A stretch of DNA of 38,867 nt from Leptolyngbyaceae cyanobacterium RM1_406_9 (GCA_012033355.1 JAAUQZ010000014.1:1-38867); one strand, 5' to 3'; counted from the stretch's first letter, positions 7,696-17,532 are shown. Made by a program: numbers and translations. Notes: a model not told the origin generated them from the sequence alone.

Positions 7696-8676
7696 ATGTC
7701 TGATTACTCCACTTTAACAGCGACATGGGTACAGGCAGTTGCAGCAGCCGAGGACGACCTGTCTTTGATAAATGCGAACTGCCGTTCTCGATTTTTGCTC
7801 CACCCACACCCCACCTCTAAAGTATTTTTATTCTTTCACGGATTTACGGCTGCGCCTGCTCAGTTTATCCCCATTGGCAAAACTTTTTTTGAGGCAGGCT
7901 ATAACGTTTTGATTCCGCTGCTGCCAGGGCATGGCTTAGCCGGAGACTGGGATAGCGGATCTCCACCGCCGCTGCCGGAAGATCGGCAAATTTATCAGCA
8001 GTTTGGGCAGGACTGGCTGAACTGGGTTCAGGATTTGGGGGAAGAAGTGGTTTTAGGCGGACTGTCAGGGGGTGCAACTCTGGCGATTTGGCTGGCGCTA
8101 GAGCATTCCGAACGGGTCGATCAAACCTTGCTGTTTGCTCCTTACCTCCGCAATAGCAATGTTGTGCTGGACTGGGTGATTCGCATTCTCAACATCTACT
8201 TCGAGTGGAAAAGCGAACCCGGAACGACTCACTTTGGCTATGACGGATTCCGAATGCCAGCCCTACGTCTGTTTCTAGAAATGGGGCAGGAAGTCCTCGA
8301 TCGCGTTGAAAAGCAACCTGCTGCGCGATCGCTGATTGTATCCAGCGGCAGTGACGCATCGGTCAGCAACAAAGATCTGCGATCGCTGTTTGAATCAATT
8401 CGCAAACATCACCCAAAGTCCTGGTATCACTGCTTTGACAAAGAATTTGACATTCCTCACACGATGATGACTGAGGCTGAGGGCAACGAATGTGTAGACC
8501 TGCTGATTGCAGTTGCCAAAGCTTACGTTGAGAGCGATTTAACCTGGACTGAGGTAAAGGAAATTAGCGATCGCATTGCTCAAGGGCGATCGTTTGAGGC
8601 TGCGGTTGCGGAACTTCACCTCAGTCAGAAGGTGTCACCTGATCTAATCACGCTGGTTACGCTTAAAGCTAACTAA
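7696..8676 (+). CDS. Alpha/beta hydrolase (esterase/lipase-like)
   Basis: The 326-residue protein has a complete catalytic set. The oxyanion region is FHGFTA (about 47-52), the nucleophile elbow is GGLSGGA with Ser124, the acid is probably in SSGSDASVS and the histidine is in DIPHTMM. The loop PLLPGHG follows the first strand block, as in monoglyceride-lipase-like and carboxylesterase families. There is no signal peptide, so it is cytoplasmic. The start at 7696 was chosen as the first ATG with a full domain; no strong ribosome site is near, and an AGGAGGA at 7614 is too far away to serve it. It is divergent from the propeller gene. Substrate unknown. Confidence 0.85.
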   Translation: MSDYSTLTATWVQAVAAAEDDLSLINANCRSRFLLHPHPTSKVFLFFHGFTAAPAQFIPIGKTFFEAGYNVLIPLLPGHGLAGDWDSGSPPPLPEDRQIYQQFGQDWLNWVQDLGEEVVLGGLSGGATLAIWLALEHSERVDQTLLFAPYLRNSNVVLDWVIRILNIYFEWKSEPGTTHFGYDGFRMPALRLFLEMGQEVLDRVEKQPAARSLIVSSGSDASVSNKDLRSLFESIRKHHPKSWYHCFDKEFDIPHTMMTEAEGNECVDLLIAVAKAYVESDLTWTEVKEISDRIAQGRSFEAAVAELHLSQKVSPDLITLVTLKAN

Positions 8677-8843
8677 ACGTGGAAAAAGCTTTACCAAATC
8701 CTTAAGAAATTAGGGAGTCCAGGCCAGAAAAAATAAATAAAATGTAACGCAAGGGTTGGACAATCCAGTTGTTCAAGGAAAGGCAGTCTTCCAAGTCTGA
8801 AACAGTGTCTGAAACAGTTGACCTATATTGGCTAAGTCGGAAG

Positions 8844-9416
8844 ATGATGTTAGTTAAATCTTATAAATCTCGTCCTCGCACCCTATTGCTAGTACTGGGT
8901 GTCTCTCTGCTAGCGGCAGGCTTGAGCAGTTGTAGCCAAGCGGATGAACCTGACTTTGAGCCAGTCACGCCACCGCCCTTAGAAATTCCTCCCATTGAAC
9001 CGTCTCCAGTGCCAGACAGCGAAACTGACGTAACTTCCCCCGCACCTGATATTTACAGTCCGCTGCCAACTTCACCTACAGGCGAATCTGCAAGCCCTTC
9101 TCCTTTCGGAACCTTTGAGGTGACTCCAGCCACTCCCGTTCCGAGTGAAAGTCCAGCAACAATTCCATTTTCTACGGGTGAGCCTGTAATTCCGCCGCCA
9201 AGTAGCAACATTCAAGTTACACCTCAATCCCCCATTCAATCTACCCCGGTTGTCCCGGCTCCTGCTGCTCCAGTTCCAACCGTGCCAAGTGCCGTCCCTA
9301 ACATGGCTCCTGCTATTCCCAATGCAGCACCAGGAACCGTACCGAATGCAGCGCCGGGAGGAGCAGTCACGGGCAATCCTGGTATGTATGTGCCCCCGCC
9401 TGCTTCTACTTTCTGA
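8844..9416 (+). CDS. Proline/serine-rich lipoprotein
   Basis: Starting at the ATG pair 8844/8847, the protein begins with a basic N-terminus, then TLLLVLGVSLLAAGLSSC, a typical lipoprotein signal with lipobox LSSC, so Cys becomes the lipidated N-terminus. The rest, about 160 residues, is low-complexity Pro/Ser/Thr/Ala with blocks such as NMAPAIPNAAPG repeated near the end. It has no globular domain. It is probably a surface-exposed tether or spacer on a membrane. A longer in-frame start at 8769 exists but would bury the signal sequence. Gene content and A/T use fit the neighbours. Function unknown. Confidence 0.75.
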   Translation: MMLVKSYKSRPRTLLLVLGVSLLAAGLSSCSQADEPDFEPVTPPPLEIPPIEPSPVPDSETDVTSPAPDIYSPLPTSPTGESASPSPFGTFEVTPATPVPSESPATIPFSTGEPVIPPPSSNIQVTPQSPIQSTPVVPAPAAPVPTVPSAVPNMAPAIPNAAPGTVPNAAPGGAVTGNPGMYVPPPASTF

Positions 9417-9628
9417 AGCTAGGGATAGCATTAGTCCCACCACACCCTGTACGCGCAACCGCTAATCTATAGAAACGAGATAAAAACGGGCTTCGCTAAG
9501 CTGGTTATGAAGCTAACGAAGACCGGGATTTATCGATAACAGATTGCTCCCAAATAACAGAACCAGCAGTGGGAGTATGTCAATCTGTTGCGTATTCTAA
9601 TGACATATAGATTAAGCAACGGTGAGCT

Positions 9629-10810
9629 ATGACTTTTTGTGAATATAAACCCGGTTTAGAGGGAATTCCTGCCACTCAATCGAGTATTAGCTACGTCGAT
9701 GGGCAGAAAGGCATTTTGGAATACCGGGGCATCAACATTGAAGAACTGGCAAAGTCGAGTAATTTTCTGGAGACTTCGTATCTATTAATCTGGGGCGGGT
9801 TGCCCACCCAGGACGAGTTGTTAGACTTTGAGCATGAAATCCGCTACCATCGGCGGCTCAAATATCGCATTCGCGACATGATGAAGTGCTTTCCTGAAAG
9901 CGGTCATCCAATGGATGCGCTGCAAGCCTGTGCAGCAGCATTGGGGCTATTTTACTCACGTCGTGCGTTGGACGATCCGGCTTACATTCGGGCGGCGGTG
10001 GTGCGGCTGCTGGCCAAGATTCCCACAATGGTAGCGGCCTTCCAACTGATGCGAAAGGGAAACGACCCGGTGCAGCCCCGTGATGACCTGGACTATTCTG
10101 CCAACTTTCTGTATATGCTCAACGAGCGTGAACCGGATGAGTTGGCGGCACATATTTTTGATGTATGTCTGACGCTTCACGCTGAACATACGATCAACGC
10201 TTCGACCTTTTCGGCAATGGTGACGGCTTCAACACTAACTGACCCCTACGCGGTCGTTGCCTCAGCAGTAGGAACGCTAGCTGGGCCGCTGCATGGCGGT
10301 GCTAACGAAGAAGTGATCACAATGCTTGAAGAAATTGGCTCGGTAGAAAACGTGCGTCCTTATTTAGATAACTGTTTGCAGCGTAAAGCCAAAATTATGG
10401 GCTTTGGGCATCGGGTTTACAAAGTCAAAGATCCCCGTGCGATCATTTTGCAAGACCTGGCAGAGCAACTGTTTGAGAAGTTTGGGCGAGATGATTACTA
10501 TGACATTGCGGTTGAGCTAGAACACGCCGTTGAGGAGAGGCTGGGTCATAAGGGAATTTATCCAAATGTGGACTTTTATTCGGGTTTGGTGTATCGCAAG
10601 TTGGGCATTCCGACTGATTTATTTACACCTGTGTTTGCGATCGCCCGCGTTGCAGGCTGGCTAGCCCACTGGAAAGAGCAGCTAGCCGAAAACCGTATCT
10701 TCCGCCCTACACAAATTTATACTGGCGCTCGAAATGCGTCTTACATCCCGATTGAGCAACGTCAATCGACTTTAGATCGCGCCTTTCTAGCCACTCTAAT
10801 CGCAGAATAA
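9629..10810 (+). CDS. gltA: Citrate synthase
   Basis: This enzyme condenses acetyl-CoA and oxaloacetate to citrate, the entry of the cyanobacterial TCA pathway that supplies 2-oxoglutarate for nitrogen assimilation. The 393-residue length is that of the short bacterial type. The expected catalytic residues are visible: His222 in GPLHGGANE, His261 in GFGHRVYK and Asp315 in PNVDFYSG. The substrate-binding block LHAEHTINAST is at about 183-193, and Arg-containing IFRPTQIYTGARN is at the C-terminus. The ATG at 9629 has GGTGAG just upstream. It is followed by a terminator hairpin with a T-run. The frame is intact. Confidence 0.97.
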   Translation: MTFCEYKPGLEGIPATQSSISYVDGQKGILEYRGINIEELAKSSNFLETSYLLIWGGLPTQDELLDFEHEIRYHRRLKYRIRDMMKCFPESGHPMDALQACAAALGLFYSRRALDDPAYIRAAVVRLLAKIPTMVAAFQLMRKGNDPVQPRDDLDYSANFLYMLNEREPDELAAHIFDVCLTLHAEHTINASTFSAMVTASTLTDPYAVVASAVGTLAGPLHGGANEEVITMLEEIGSVENVRPYLDNCLQRKAKIMGFGHRVYKVKDPRAIILQDLAEQLFEKFGRDDYYDIAVELEHAVEERLGHKGIYPNVDFYSGLVYRKLGIPTDLFTPVFAIARVAGWLAHWKEQLAENRIFRPTQIYTGARNASYIPIEQRQSTLDRAFLATLIAE

Positions 10811-10906
10811 CGTTCCGTGATGTCACCCTTGGTGGGTCACGCCCCTCTTGTGAATTTTACAGAGGGTTGCAAGAATGCATTTAGTGACGATTTTCAGGAA
10901 CTCCAG

Positions 10907-10938
10907 CCCTCAGGCACCCCAGTTTGAGGGTTTTTATT
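10907..10938 (+). terminator. Rho-independent terminator after gltA
   Basis: CCCTCA (10907-10912) pairs with TGAGGG (10925-10930), and TTTTT plus an A/T-rich tail follow directly. It is about 100 bases after the gltA stop. Confidence 0.65.
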
Positions 10939-10996
10939 ATTTTAAACTCCGCTTCATTTTTTCTGCGTATGAGTGTAATTGAGGATAAGTGTTAAA

Positions 10997-11015
10997 TGAG
11001 GGGCGAAGCCCCTCA
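10997..11015. terminator. Hairpin between gltA and ppk
   Basis: TGAGGGGC, loop GAA, GCCCCTCA: a perfect eight-pair stem that could end the converging ppk transcript or act in both directions. There is no strong U-run on either side. Confidence 0.5.
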
Positions 11016-11075
11016 CTTTGAAATAGCGCTAAGCACATACCCATTCATACGCAAAACCAGCAGTTTTAACTGGCG

Positions 11076-13233
11076 TTAGTTGACAGACTGGCTTGCCATT
11101 TCCATCAAAACATTTTGCGAACTTTGTTCTCCGCTTCCTGAGGCGGGTCGCCGCTGAGTATAGTGACCGTCGGGTTGCAATCCCCAGGCGTGACGGTTAT
11201 CTGCCAGCATGACCCCTAAAATTTCTTGCAAATCTTTGGAAAGGTCGGGGTCTTCAACGGGAGTAACCGCCTCCACTCGTCGATCTAGATTTCGCGGCAT
11301 CCAGTCTGCGCTGCCAATAAAGATCTCCTCGTTGCCCTGGTTGTGAAAGTAGAAGATACGCGAGTGTTCTAGAAAACGACCGACGATGCTGATGACGCGA
11401 ATGTTTTCACTTACGCCTTTCACGCCTGGACGCAAGCAGCAAATTCCTCTCACGATCAGGTCAATTTTAACGCCTGCCTGGGATGCCTCGTACAGCGCCA
11501 CAATGAGCGGTGGATCAACCAGCGCATTCATTTTGGCGACAATGCGACCCTGATCACCATTTTGGCGTGTTCAATTTCGCGATGGATGAGAGAGAGGAAG
11601 CGATCGCGCAAATTCACAGGTGCAACCAAAAGTTTTCGGTAAGACTGCTGCCGAGAGTAGCCCGTCAAATAGTTAAACAAATCGGTCAGGTCTGCCCCCA
11701 GACCTTCCCGACAGCTTAGTAGCCCTACATCTGTGTAAATTCGAGCCGTTTTGGGATTGTAATTGCCTGTACCAATGTGAACATAGCGACGAATTCGCTC
11801 TTCTTCATGTCGTACAACCAGAACAATCTTGGTGTGGGTTTTTAGCCCTACCAACCCATAAACAACATGAACGCCTGCCTTTTCTAGCTTTCGTGCCCAG
11901 TTAATGTTATTTTCTTCGTCAAATCGAGCCTTGATCTCAACCAACACAGCAACCTGCTTACCATTTCTGCTGCACTAATCAGCGCACTAACAATCGGTGA
12001 ATCACCAGATGTGCGGTAAAGCGTCATTTTAATCGCCAACACATCCGGGTCATGGGCAGCCTGCGTGATAAACCGCTGAACCGTTGCTGGGAAAGAATAG
12101 TAAGGATGGTGAACGAGCAAGTCACCGCGACGTAGTACGGAGAAGAAGTCTTCTCCATCTTCTATTTCCAGAAGATTGCTATCGGCATCTGTTTCGCTAA
12201 TTCGGCGCAATCGAGGCGGAACTACGGGCATCCAGGAGTTATCCTTCAGATTGGGAACTGGTAGCTCCATGAAAGACATCAAATCTTTCATGCCTAGCAG
12301 TCCCTCAATTTCATAGACATCCCTCTCAATCAAACCCATCTCACGCATCAGCGTTTCTCTGACAGATTCAGGTGTAGAAGCCTGAATTTCCATTCTGACG
12401 ACAGACCCTCCCAAGCGCCGCCGCCGCAATTCTTGCTCGATCGCCTGAAGCAAATCCTCTGCGTCGTCTTCTTCTACGCCCAGATCGTTATTTCGGGTAA
12501 TGCGAAACGGATAGTATTCTTGAATGTTCATTCCCGGAAAGAGGAACTCCAGGTTGTGGGCGATCGCCTGCTCTAGAGGAACGCCCGTCCACACGGCTGG
12601 TCGCCCTTTTTGATGTACCCGCAAATCAGGTGGCAGAGGAACAAAGCGAGGCAACACATTCGGCACTTTGACTCTAGCAAAGTGTTCTTCTTGTGTTTCT
12701 GAGTCTTTCACAACCACTGCCAAATTCAGACTGAGGTTAGAAATGTAGGGAAAGGGATGTCCCGGATCGACCGCCAACGGGGTCAAAACAGGAAAAATTT
12801 GCTCTTCAAAAAAGCGCTGCATATAGAGGCGCTGTTCCTGGTTCAAGTCCATGTAGTCCAGCAGATAGATGCCTTTTGCGGCAAGCTGAGGGCGCAATGC
12901 TTGCTCAAAGTGGCGATGTTGCTGAGTCACCATAGGTCGGAGTCGCAGGCTAATCAGGTCAAGCTGCTCTTCGGGTGTGCGGCCATCAGGGGGAAGCTTG
13001 CTGACGTGCGCTTCAACCTGTTCTTTAAGGGCTGCGACCCGCACCATGAAATATTCGTCTAGATTGCTGCCGAAGATTGCCATAAACTTGAGCCTTTCTA
13101 ACAGCGGCGTTCTGGGGTCAAAGGCTTCATGCAGCACCCGATTGTTGAACTCTAGCCAGCTCAACTCACGGTTGAAATAGTATTGGGGGTCACTCAGATC
13201 TATGGTTGAGGAGGTCTTTTTGAGTCTAGGCAT
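11076..13233 (-). CDS. ppk1: Polyphosphate kinase 1, broken by two one-base losses
   Basis: PPK1 makes polyphosphate from ATP, a phosphate and energy store. The N-terminal part reads [31 protein letters not shown] and [19 protein letters not shown], ending in [16 protein letters not shown]. The frame then fails at 11964-11966 (TTT, expected TTTT). It resumes with [20 protein letters not shown] and [20 protein letters not shown], the latter carrying the phosphorylated His. It fails again at 11560-11563 (TTTT, expected TTTTT) and ends with [17 protein letters not shown] and [15 protein letters not shown]. With both bases restored the length is 719 residues, normal for the family. Both losses are in an A-run before TGG on the coding strand. 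ATG 13231-13233 was chosen over an upstream in-frame ATG at 13269 because it fits the family start. Probably functional in the organism. Confidence 0.93.
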
Positions 13234-13353
13234 AGCGTTTAACGTCGATCTATTGTGACAGATTACCATTCGCTTAAACCGGAATGGTCAGTCGTCAGCC
13301 AGACGTTAATCGCAAATTAGCTAATCCTAAATTGGTAAAGCTTGCTACTAAAG

Positions 13354-13560
13354 TTAAAACACTTCATCCTCGCGATCGCGCCACCATTCGCCCAAGTTCA
13401 TCACACTCTGGTGAATGTCGGCTAGTTCACAAGCATATTCCTCTGACGGAATGTCAGCACGTCGTTCTTCTAGCTTTTTGAGACGAAGCTGGGCGAGTAA
13501 CCAGGGTTTGAAGGTGCTGTCTGTGGCTTCGAGGTAGCAGGCTAATTCTTCACTATTCAT
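13354..13560 (-). CDS. Small protein of cyanobacterial type (68 aa), function unknown
   Basis: The 68-residue soluble protein is rich in Glu, Leu and Trp. It has a basic middle (LAQLRLKKLEERRAD) and an acidic Trp-containing end (GEWWRDREDEVF), and is all helical by appearance. Small proteins with this pattern are, from memory, conserved among cyanobacteria, but I cannot name a function. It lies 121 bases upstream of the ppk start on the same strand, so it could share regulation. Start ATG 13558-13560. Confidence 0.65.
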   Translation of the reverse strand: MNSEELACYLEATDSTFKPWLLAQLRLKKLEERRADIPSEEYACELADIHQSVMNLGEWWRDREDEVF

Positions 13561-13698
13561 CTAAATTGATCTAAAGCCTTCTTGTACTAATTTTTTGCGA
13601 AGCTTCATAGAGTAAGGAGCTTACAGTAATGCCCACCTTAACCTTAAAGTGCTGTTGGACTCACACCTCTTCTAGACGGTTTGCTGAAGAGTTAAGGA

Positions 13699-13926
13699 TC
13701 AACCGATGTAAACTAGTTCGTCAAATTTGAGGAAGAGCATTTTCTCTTCGCTGCCCACGTTGCATTTGTAAGCTCCTCCTTTTCGAGTGGGTTGTTCCCC
13801 GTTGGCTGAGCAGTAGTTGCTAAAATCTGCTGCTAATTTGTCTAGCTCTTCTGGCGCAAATTCGTAGCGTTCAGGAAGATTATAGGGTTTGCCGTTGTGG
13901 TCTTTGATGGCGATGTTTAATCTCAT
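13699..13926 (-). CDS. Small hypothetical protein (75 aa)
   Basis: Starting at ATG 13924-13926 the protein is 75 residues: MRLNIAIKDHNGKPYNLP, then FAPEELDKLAADFSNYC, and a C-terminal beta-rich part (CNVGSEEKMLFLKFDELVYIG). GAGAG lies about 12 bases upstream. A longer in-frame start at 13989 would add 21 residues without ribosome site support. I do not recognise a family. It is divergent from sbcC, with the 14-base tandem repeat array between them. Confidence 0.6.
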   Translation of the reverse strand: MRLNIAIKDHNGKPYNLPERYEFAPEELDKLAADFSNYCSANGEQPTRKGGAYKCNVGSEEKMLFLKFDELVYIG

Positions 13927-14000
13927 GATAAATCTCTCGATCTGCTTGAGATGGCTACACTTCCGTATCTTACTAAGGATTATGGGCAAATACCATCGCG

Positions 14001-14070
14001 AATGAATTTGCCAGAATGAATTTGCCAGAATGAATTTGCCAGAATGAATTTGCCAGAATGAATTTGCCAG
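14001..14070. repeat. Five perfect tandem copies of a 14-base unit
   Basis: AATGAATTTGCCAG is repeated exactly five times, followed by AATAGTGAG. It lies in the promoter region between the divergent 75-aa gene and sbcC, ending 38 bases before the sbcC ATG. The unit contains GCCAG and ATTC-like boxes. It has no spacers, so it is not a CRISPR array. Copy number probably varies between strains. Confidence 0.9.
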
Positions 14071-14108
14071 AATAGTGAGTCAGTGGCATCCAGGTGAAAT
14101 AGGGCTTC

Positions 14109-16868
14109 ATGGAAATTCTCTCGGTTACGTTAAAGAACTTTAAGTCGCATAGCGATCGCCATTTCCAGTTTCAGCCTGGAACCAATGCCATCTGTGGGGA
14201 AAACGGCGCAGGAAAGACGAGCATTTTGGAGGCGATCGCCTGGACGCTGTTTAACTACAGAGGGGCATACAAAAACGAAGACCTGATTCGCAATGGAGCA
14301 AATAGCGCCCAGGCGACGGTTGCCTTTGTCTCCAGCCGCGATACGCGCACCTATGAAGTGCAGCGCTGTACGACCAGGGGCTACACCCTCTACGATCCGC
14401 AACTCGGTCAACGCCTGGACTACAAGCACATTGAAGACGAAGTAATGCCCTGGCTCAGGCAGCATTTAGGCGTAGCGGCGGGGACGGATTTGGGGCGGCT
14501 ATTTGCCAACACGATTGGCGTACCGCAGGGCACGTTCACCGCAGACTTCTTGCAAACGGCGGAAAAGCGGAAGCCAATTTTTGACGCAATTCTCAAAGTT
14601 GAGGAATATCGGCAGACCAATCAGCAGATGCTCTCGCTGGAAAAGTACGGTAAAGCAGAGGTTGAGCGGTTGGAGGGGGCGATCGCCCAGTATGAGGACT
14701 CGCTCAAAGACTGGGAAACCTTGCGGCAGCGGCGACAGCAGCTTAACCAGGAAATTGCTGACGCAGAGGCAACCCTCCAGCAGTTGCAGGCAAATTTGGC
14801 AAAGCTCCAGGTTGAGAAAGATGACCTCACGGCCCAGGCGCGGCAGGTGCAGCAGCTAGAAGCCCAGTTGCAAAAGCTAGACGCACAGCTTGAGAGCAAG
14901 CGGCAGTCAAACGGGCTGTTGCAGCAATCGGTGGAGCGATCGCAGCAGGCAGTCTGCACCTGTGCCTCAAACCAGCAAGGCTATGAGGCATTTCTACGAG
15001 CAGAGGCAGCCCTGAGAGAACTAGATCAGCAAGGACGAAATCGCCAAAAGCTGGTTAAACAGCGAGACGCTCAGCAAAAAATGCTGTTGGATCAGCAAAC
15101 CGAGTTAACCCGTCTGACGGTGCAGCTCGAAAACCTGAAGCAGACCGAGTTGGAAGTTGAACAGCTAAAGCCGTTAACTCAACAGCAGCAAGACCTGGAG
15201 CAGCAGCAAACCGCAACCGTTGAGCTACTCCAGCAGCTTCAAGCCTCTGGAGCGGAAGCTAAAAACCTGACCCAGCAACGGACCAAGATTCAGGCAAATC
15301 TGGAGCGGCTGATTCAAGAAATCGCTCAAATTCAACGGCTTGAACCGGGGATCAGGCAAATTCCCGACCTAGAGCAGCGGCGCGATCGCCTTCAAGAACA
15401 GCTCAGCCGCATCGCCGCTGCCAAGCAGTTTGAGGCAGATTTGCGGCAGTTGGTTACAGTTGGGGCAGAGAAGGGCGATCGCCATCAGCTTCAGGCCACC
15501 GCAGCCCTGTCTACCCTGGCACAAATGCAGCAAACCGTACCGCTGCTCGCAGCAGATTCTGTTGATGCAGCTCTGGCCGCAATTCGGGCGGGGGTTGAGC
15601 TAAACGAAGAACTGCTTGATGCGCTGCAACACATTTTGGCTGACCTGGCAGAGCAAACTTCCCTGCCGCAGCTTGAGCAACAGCTCCGCGACGTGAGAAA
15701 GCAGCTAGACGGCGTTTACAGGCAGCAAGCAGAGTTTGCCACTTTAGAAACTCGGCTGACCCAGCAGGCTCAGTGGCAGGAGGAAGTTGAGCAGGTTCAA
15801 ACTCGTATCGGCCAGCTTCAGGCTCAGCTTACGGCAGAGCCAGTGCTACAGCAGCAGCGATCGCAGCTTATGGTAAAGCTTCAGCAATTGGGCGACCCGC
15901 GTGGGCGCAGCCAGCTTTTAGCCCGACAGCTTCAGCAGCAGCCCCAGATTCAATCTGCTCATGCCCAACTTCAGCAGGCACAGGCAGGCATTCAGCAGAA
16001 AATTGTAGAACTGGAGGCGGCTCTCCAACAGTTTGCCAACCTGGACGAGCAGATAGAGCAGCAAAAGCAACTGCGTCAAGCCGATCAGCCCGCCTACCTG
16101 ACCTATCTACAGCACCAGAAAGACGCTGAAAGTTTGCCAACCTTGCAAGCCGAACTTGAAGGGGCGATCGCCCAGCTACAAACGCTAGAAGCTGAGCGAG
16201 TTGCGATCAAAGCTAACTATGACCAGGCAATTCAAACTTACGATCCCGAACGGTGGCAGCAGGTTGAGGCAGCCTACAGCACGACCCGCAGTCAGGCAGA
16301 TCAGATTTTGGGTGGGCTGCCCCAGCAGCGCAAGCTTTTAGCCGAGCTAGATCACCAACTGGCGGCGCTTGAGGCACTGGCAGAAAAGCGCGATCGCGCT
16401 CAGATCGACCTGAAACAGCGAGAGCGCATCCGTCGCTTCATTACCTTTGCCCGCAAGGTTTACAAAGAAGCTGGCCCGCGCATCACCGAACGCTACGTCC
16501 AGAGCGTTTCCTACGAAGCCGACAAACTGTTTCGGGAATTGATGAATCGTCAAAACGTTGCCCTGGAATGGACGCGAGACTACGAAATTTTAGTGCAGGA
16601 AGGCGCATTCTCTCGCCGCTTTATCAACCTCTCTGGCGGCGAACAGATGTGTGCCGCGCTAGCTGTGCGACTGGCACTCCTGCGAGTTTTGGCAGACATC
16701 GACATTGCCTTCTTTGACGAACCCACAACCAACATGGATCGTCCCCGTCGGGCAAGCTTGGCAGAGGCGATCGCCAACATCAAAACGTTTCGTCAGCTTT
16801 TTGTCATCAGCCACGACGACACCTTCGAGCAAGTCACCGAAAACGTCATCCTGGTTGAACGAGAATAA
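14109..16868 (+). CDS. sbcC: SbcC/Rad50-type SMC ATPase (nuclease subunit)
   Basis: A 919-residue SMC-like ATPase of the SbcC/Rad50 group, which with SbcD/Mre11 cuts DNA ends and hairpins. Walker A GENGAGKT is at 30-37. A Gln- and Leu-rich coiled coil covers about 180-790. The signature LSGGEQ begins at 841, Walker B IAFFDEPTTNMD follows, and VISHDD is the H-loop. The CxxC zinc hook expected at the coil apex is not present; the only close cysteine pair is Cys283-Thr-Cys285, which is off-centre. No sbcD lies next to it. The upstream array of five 14-base repeats may influence expression. The frame is intact despite many HIP1 sites. A hairpin terminator follows the stop. Confidence 0.9.
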   Translation: MEILSVTLKNFKSHSDRHFQFQPGTNAICGENGAGKTSILEAIAWTLFNYRGAYKNEDLIRNGANSAQATVAFVSSRDTRTYEVQRCTTRGYTLYDPQLGQRLDYKHIEDEVMPWLRQHLGVAAGTDLGRLFANTIGVPQGTFTADFLQTAEKRKPIFDAILKVEEYRQTNQQMLSLEKYGKAEVERLEGAIAQYEDSLKDWETLRQRRQQLNQEIADAEATLQQLQANLAKLQVEKDDLTAQARQVQQLEAQLQKLDAQLESKRQSNGLLQQSVERSQQAVCTCASNQQGYEAFLRAEAALRELDQQGRNRQKLVKQRDAQQKMLLDQQTELTRLTVQLENLKQTELEVEQLKPLTQQQQDLEQQQTATVELLQQLQASGAEAKNLTQQRTKIQANLERLIQEIAQIQRLEPGIRQIPDLEQRRDRLQEQLSRIAAAKQFEADLRQLVTVGAEKGDRHQLQATAALSTLAQMQQTVPLLAADSVDAALAAIRAGVELNEELLDALQHILADLAEQTSLPQLEQQLRDVRKQLDGVYRQQAEFATLETRLTQQAQWQEEVEQVQTRIGQLQAQLTAEPVLQQQRSQLMVKLQQLGDPRGRSQLLARQLQQQPQIQSAHAQLQQAQAGIQQKIVELEAALQQFANLDEQIEQQKQLRQADQPAYLTYLQHQKDAESLPTLQAELEGAIAQLQTLEAERVAIKANYDQAIQTYDPERWQQVEAAYSTTRSQADQILGGLPQQRKLLAELDHQLAALEALAEKRDRAQIDLKQRERIRRFITFARKVYKEAGPRITERYVQSVSYEADKLFRELMNRQNVALEWTRDYEILVQEGAFSRRFINLSGGEQMCAALAVRLALLRVLADIDIAFFDEPTTNMDRPRRASLAEAIANIKTFRQLFVISHDDTFEQVTENVILVERE

Positions 16869-16869
16869 G

Positions 16870-16905
16870 CAAAACGGGAGCCAGGTTTCCCTAACTCCCG
16901 TTTGC
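16870..16905. terminator. Terminator hairpin after sbcC
   Basis: AAACGGGAG (16872-16880) pairs with CTCCCGTTT (16895-16903), two to four bases after the sbcC stop. A second hairpin, GGGCAGA/TCTGCC, lies at about 16910-16930, and the convergent secreted-protein gene follows. Confidence 0.6.
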
Positions 16906-16965
16906 TGAAGGGCAGAATTTTGCTCTGCCTGGTAGATGCAAACTTGTTACAGCGCCATCTTGCGC

Positions 16966-17532
16966 CTAAATGCCTTCACCTAAATCAGCTTGACAAGCGG
17001 TCAAAATTCGCTGGTCATTCTCACTAATTTGCTGAATCCGATGATAACCCTCCAACCCAACCGGGGCGATCGCACTTCCTGTCGTCGCTACCGATGAATT
17101 TTCGCTCAGCGCAACGGTATAGGGATGAGCAGTCTGCTCATAGCTATTAATGACAGTTAACTCTAACTGGTCTGCTGCAAGTTGACCATCAAAACAGTCA
17201 AAGGAGGAATAGGGCATATAGAAAGCGCCCACGACCCGGTTGTTGTTTACCTCAAAGACCATATAAGCAGCCCCGACCTGCTCCGGTTCGGGAGACTGAC
17301 CGTATAGGTAGACTCCATCCGGCAGGGCAGGGAGGCTTGCAGCATTAACTGCTGAAGTGGCCACTGAGGCACGGCTCTCACGAATCGCAGCTGGAGCCTC
17401 AGTTGCCTCAGCCACAGAACCCGCGCCACTCACCACTAACCCTAAAGCGAGAAGTAAGCCAGCGAGCGGTTGGTTGAAAGTAAGAGCGAGAGTACGCAAC
17501 GGCGGGAATACGCGAAGAGATGAATTAAACAC
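16966..17532 (-). CDS. Secreted conserved hypothetical protein (188 aa)
   Basis: An N-terminal hydrophobic stretch (LAGLLLALGLVVSGAGSVAEA, about residues 23-43) looks like a signal sequence with a possible cleavage site near ATEA. The mature part has PDGVYLYGQSPEPEQVGAAY and VVGAFYMPYSSFDCF, and ends with a second Cys in ILTACQ, so one disulphide is possible. I recall similar exported proteins in cyanobacteria, but the function is not known to me. Start ATG 17530-17532. It is convergent with sbcC. Confidence 0.75.
   Translation of the reverse strand: MFNSSLRVFPPLRTLALTFNQPLAGLLLALGLVVSGAGSVAEATEAPAAIRESRASVATSAVNAASLPALPDGVYLYGQSPEPEQVGAAYMVFEVNNNRVVGAFYMPYSSFDCFDGQLAADQLELTVINSYEQTAHPYTVALSENSSVATTGSAIAPVGLEGYHRIQQISENDQRILTACQADLGEGI

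Noticed and set aside
9440-9530. Small RNA gene between the lipoprotein gene and gltA
   Set aside because: There is some inverted symmetry (CTTCGCTAAGC / GCTAACGAAG) but no promoter or terminator to support a transcript.
11528-11970. Programmed frameshifting in ppk
   Set aside because: PPK1 is not known to use it, two separate sites would be needed, and seven other genes show the same one-base losses.
14001-14070. Possible CRISPR array
   Set aside because: Units are 14 bases and contiguous, with no spacers.
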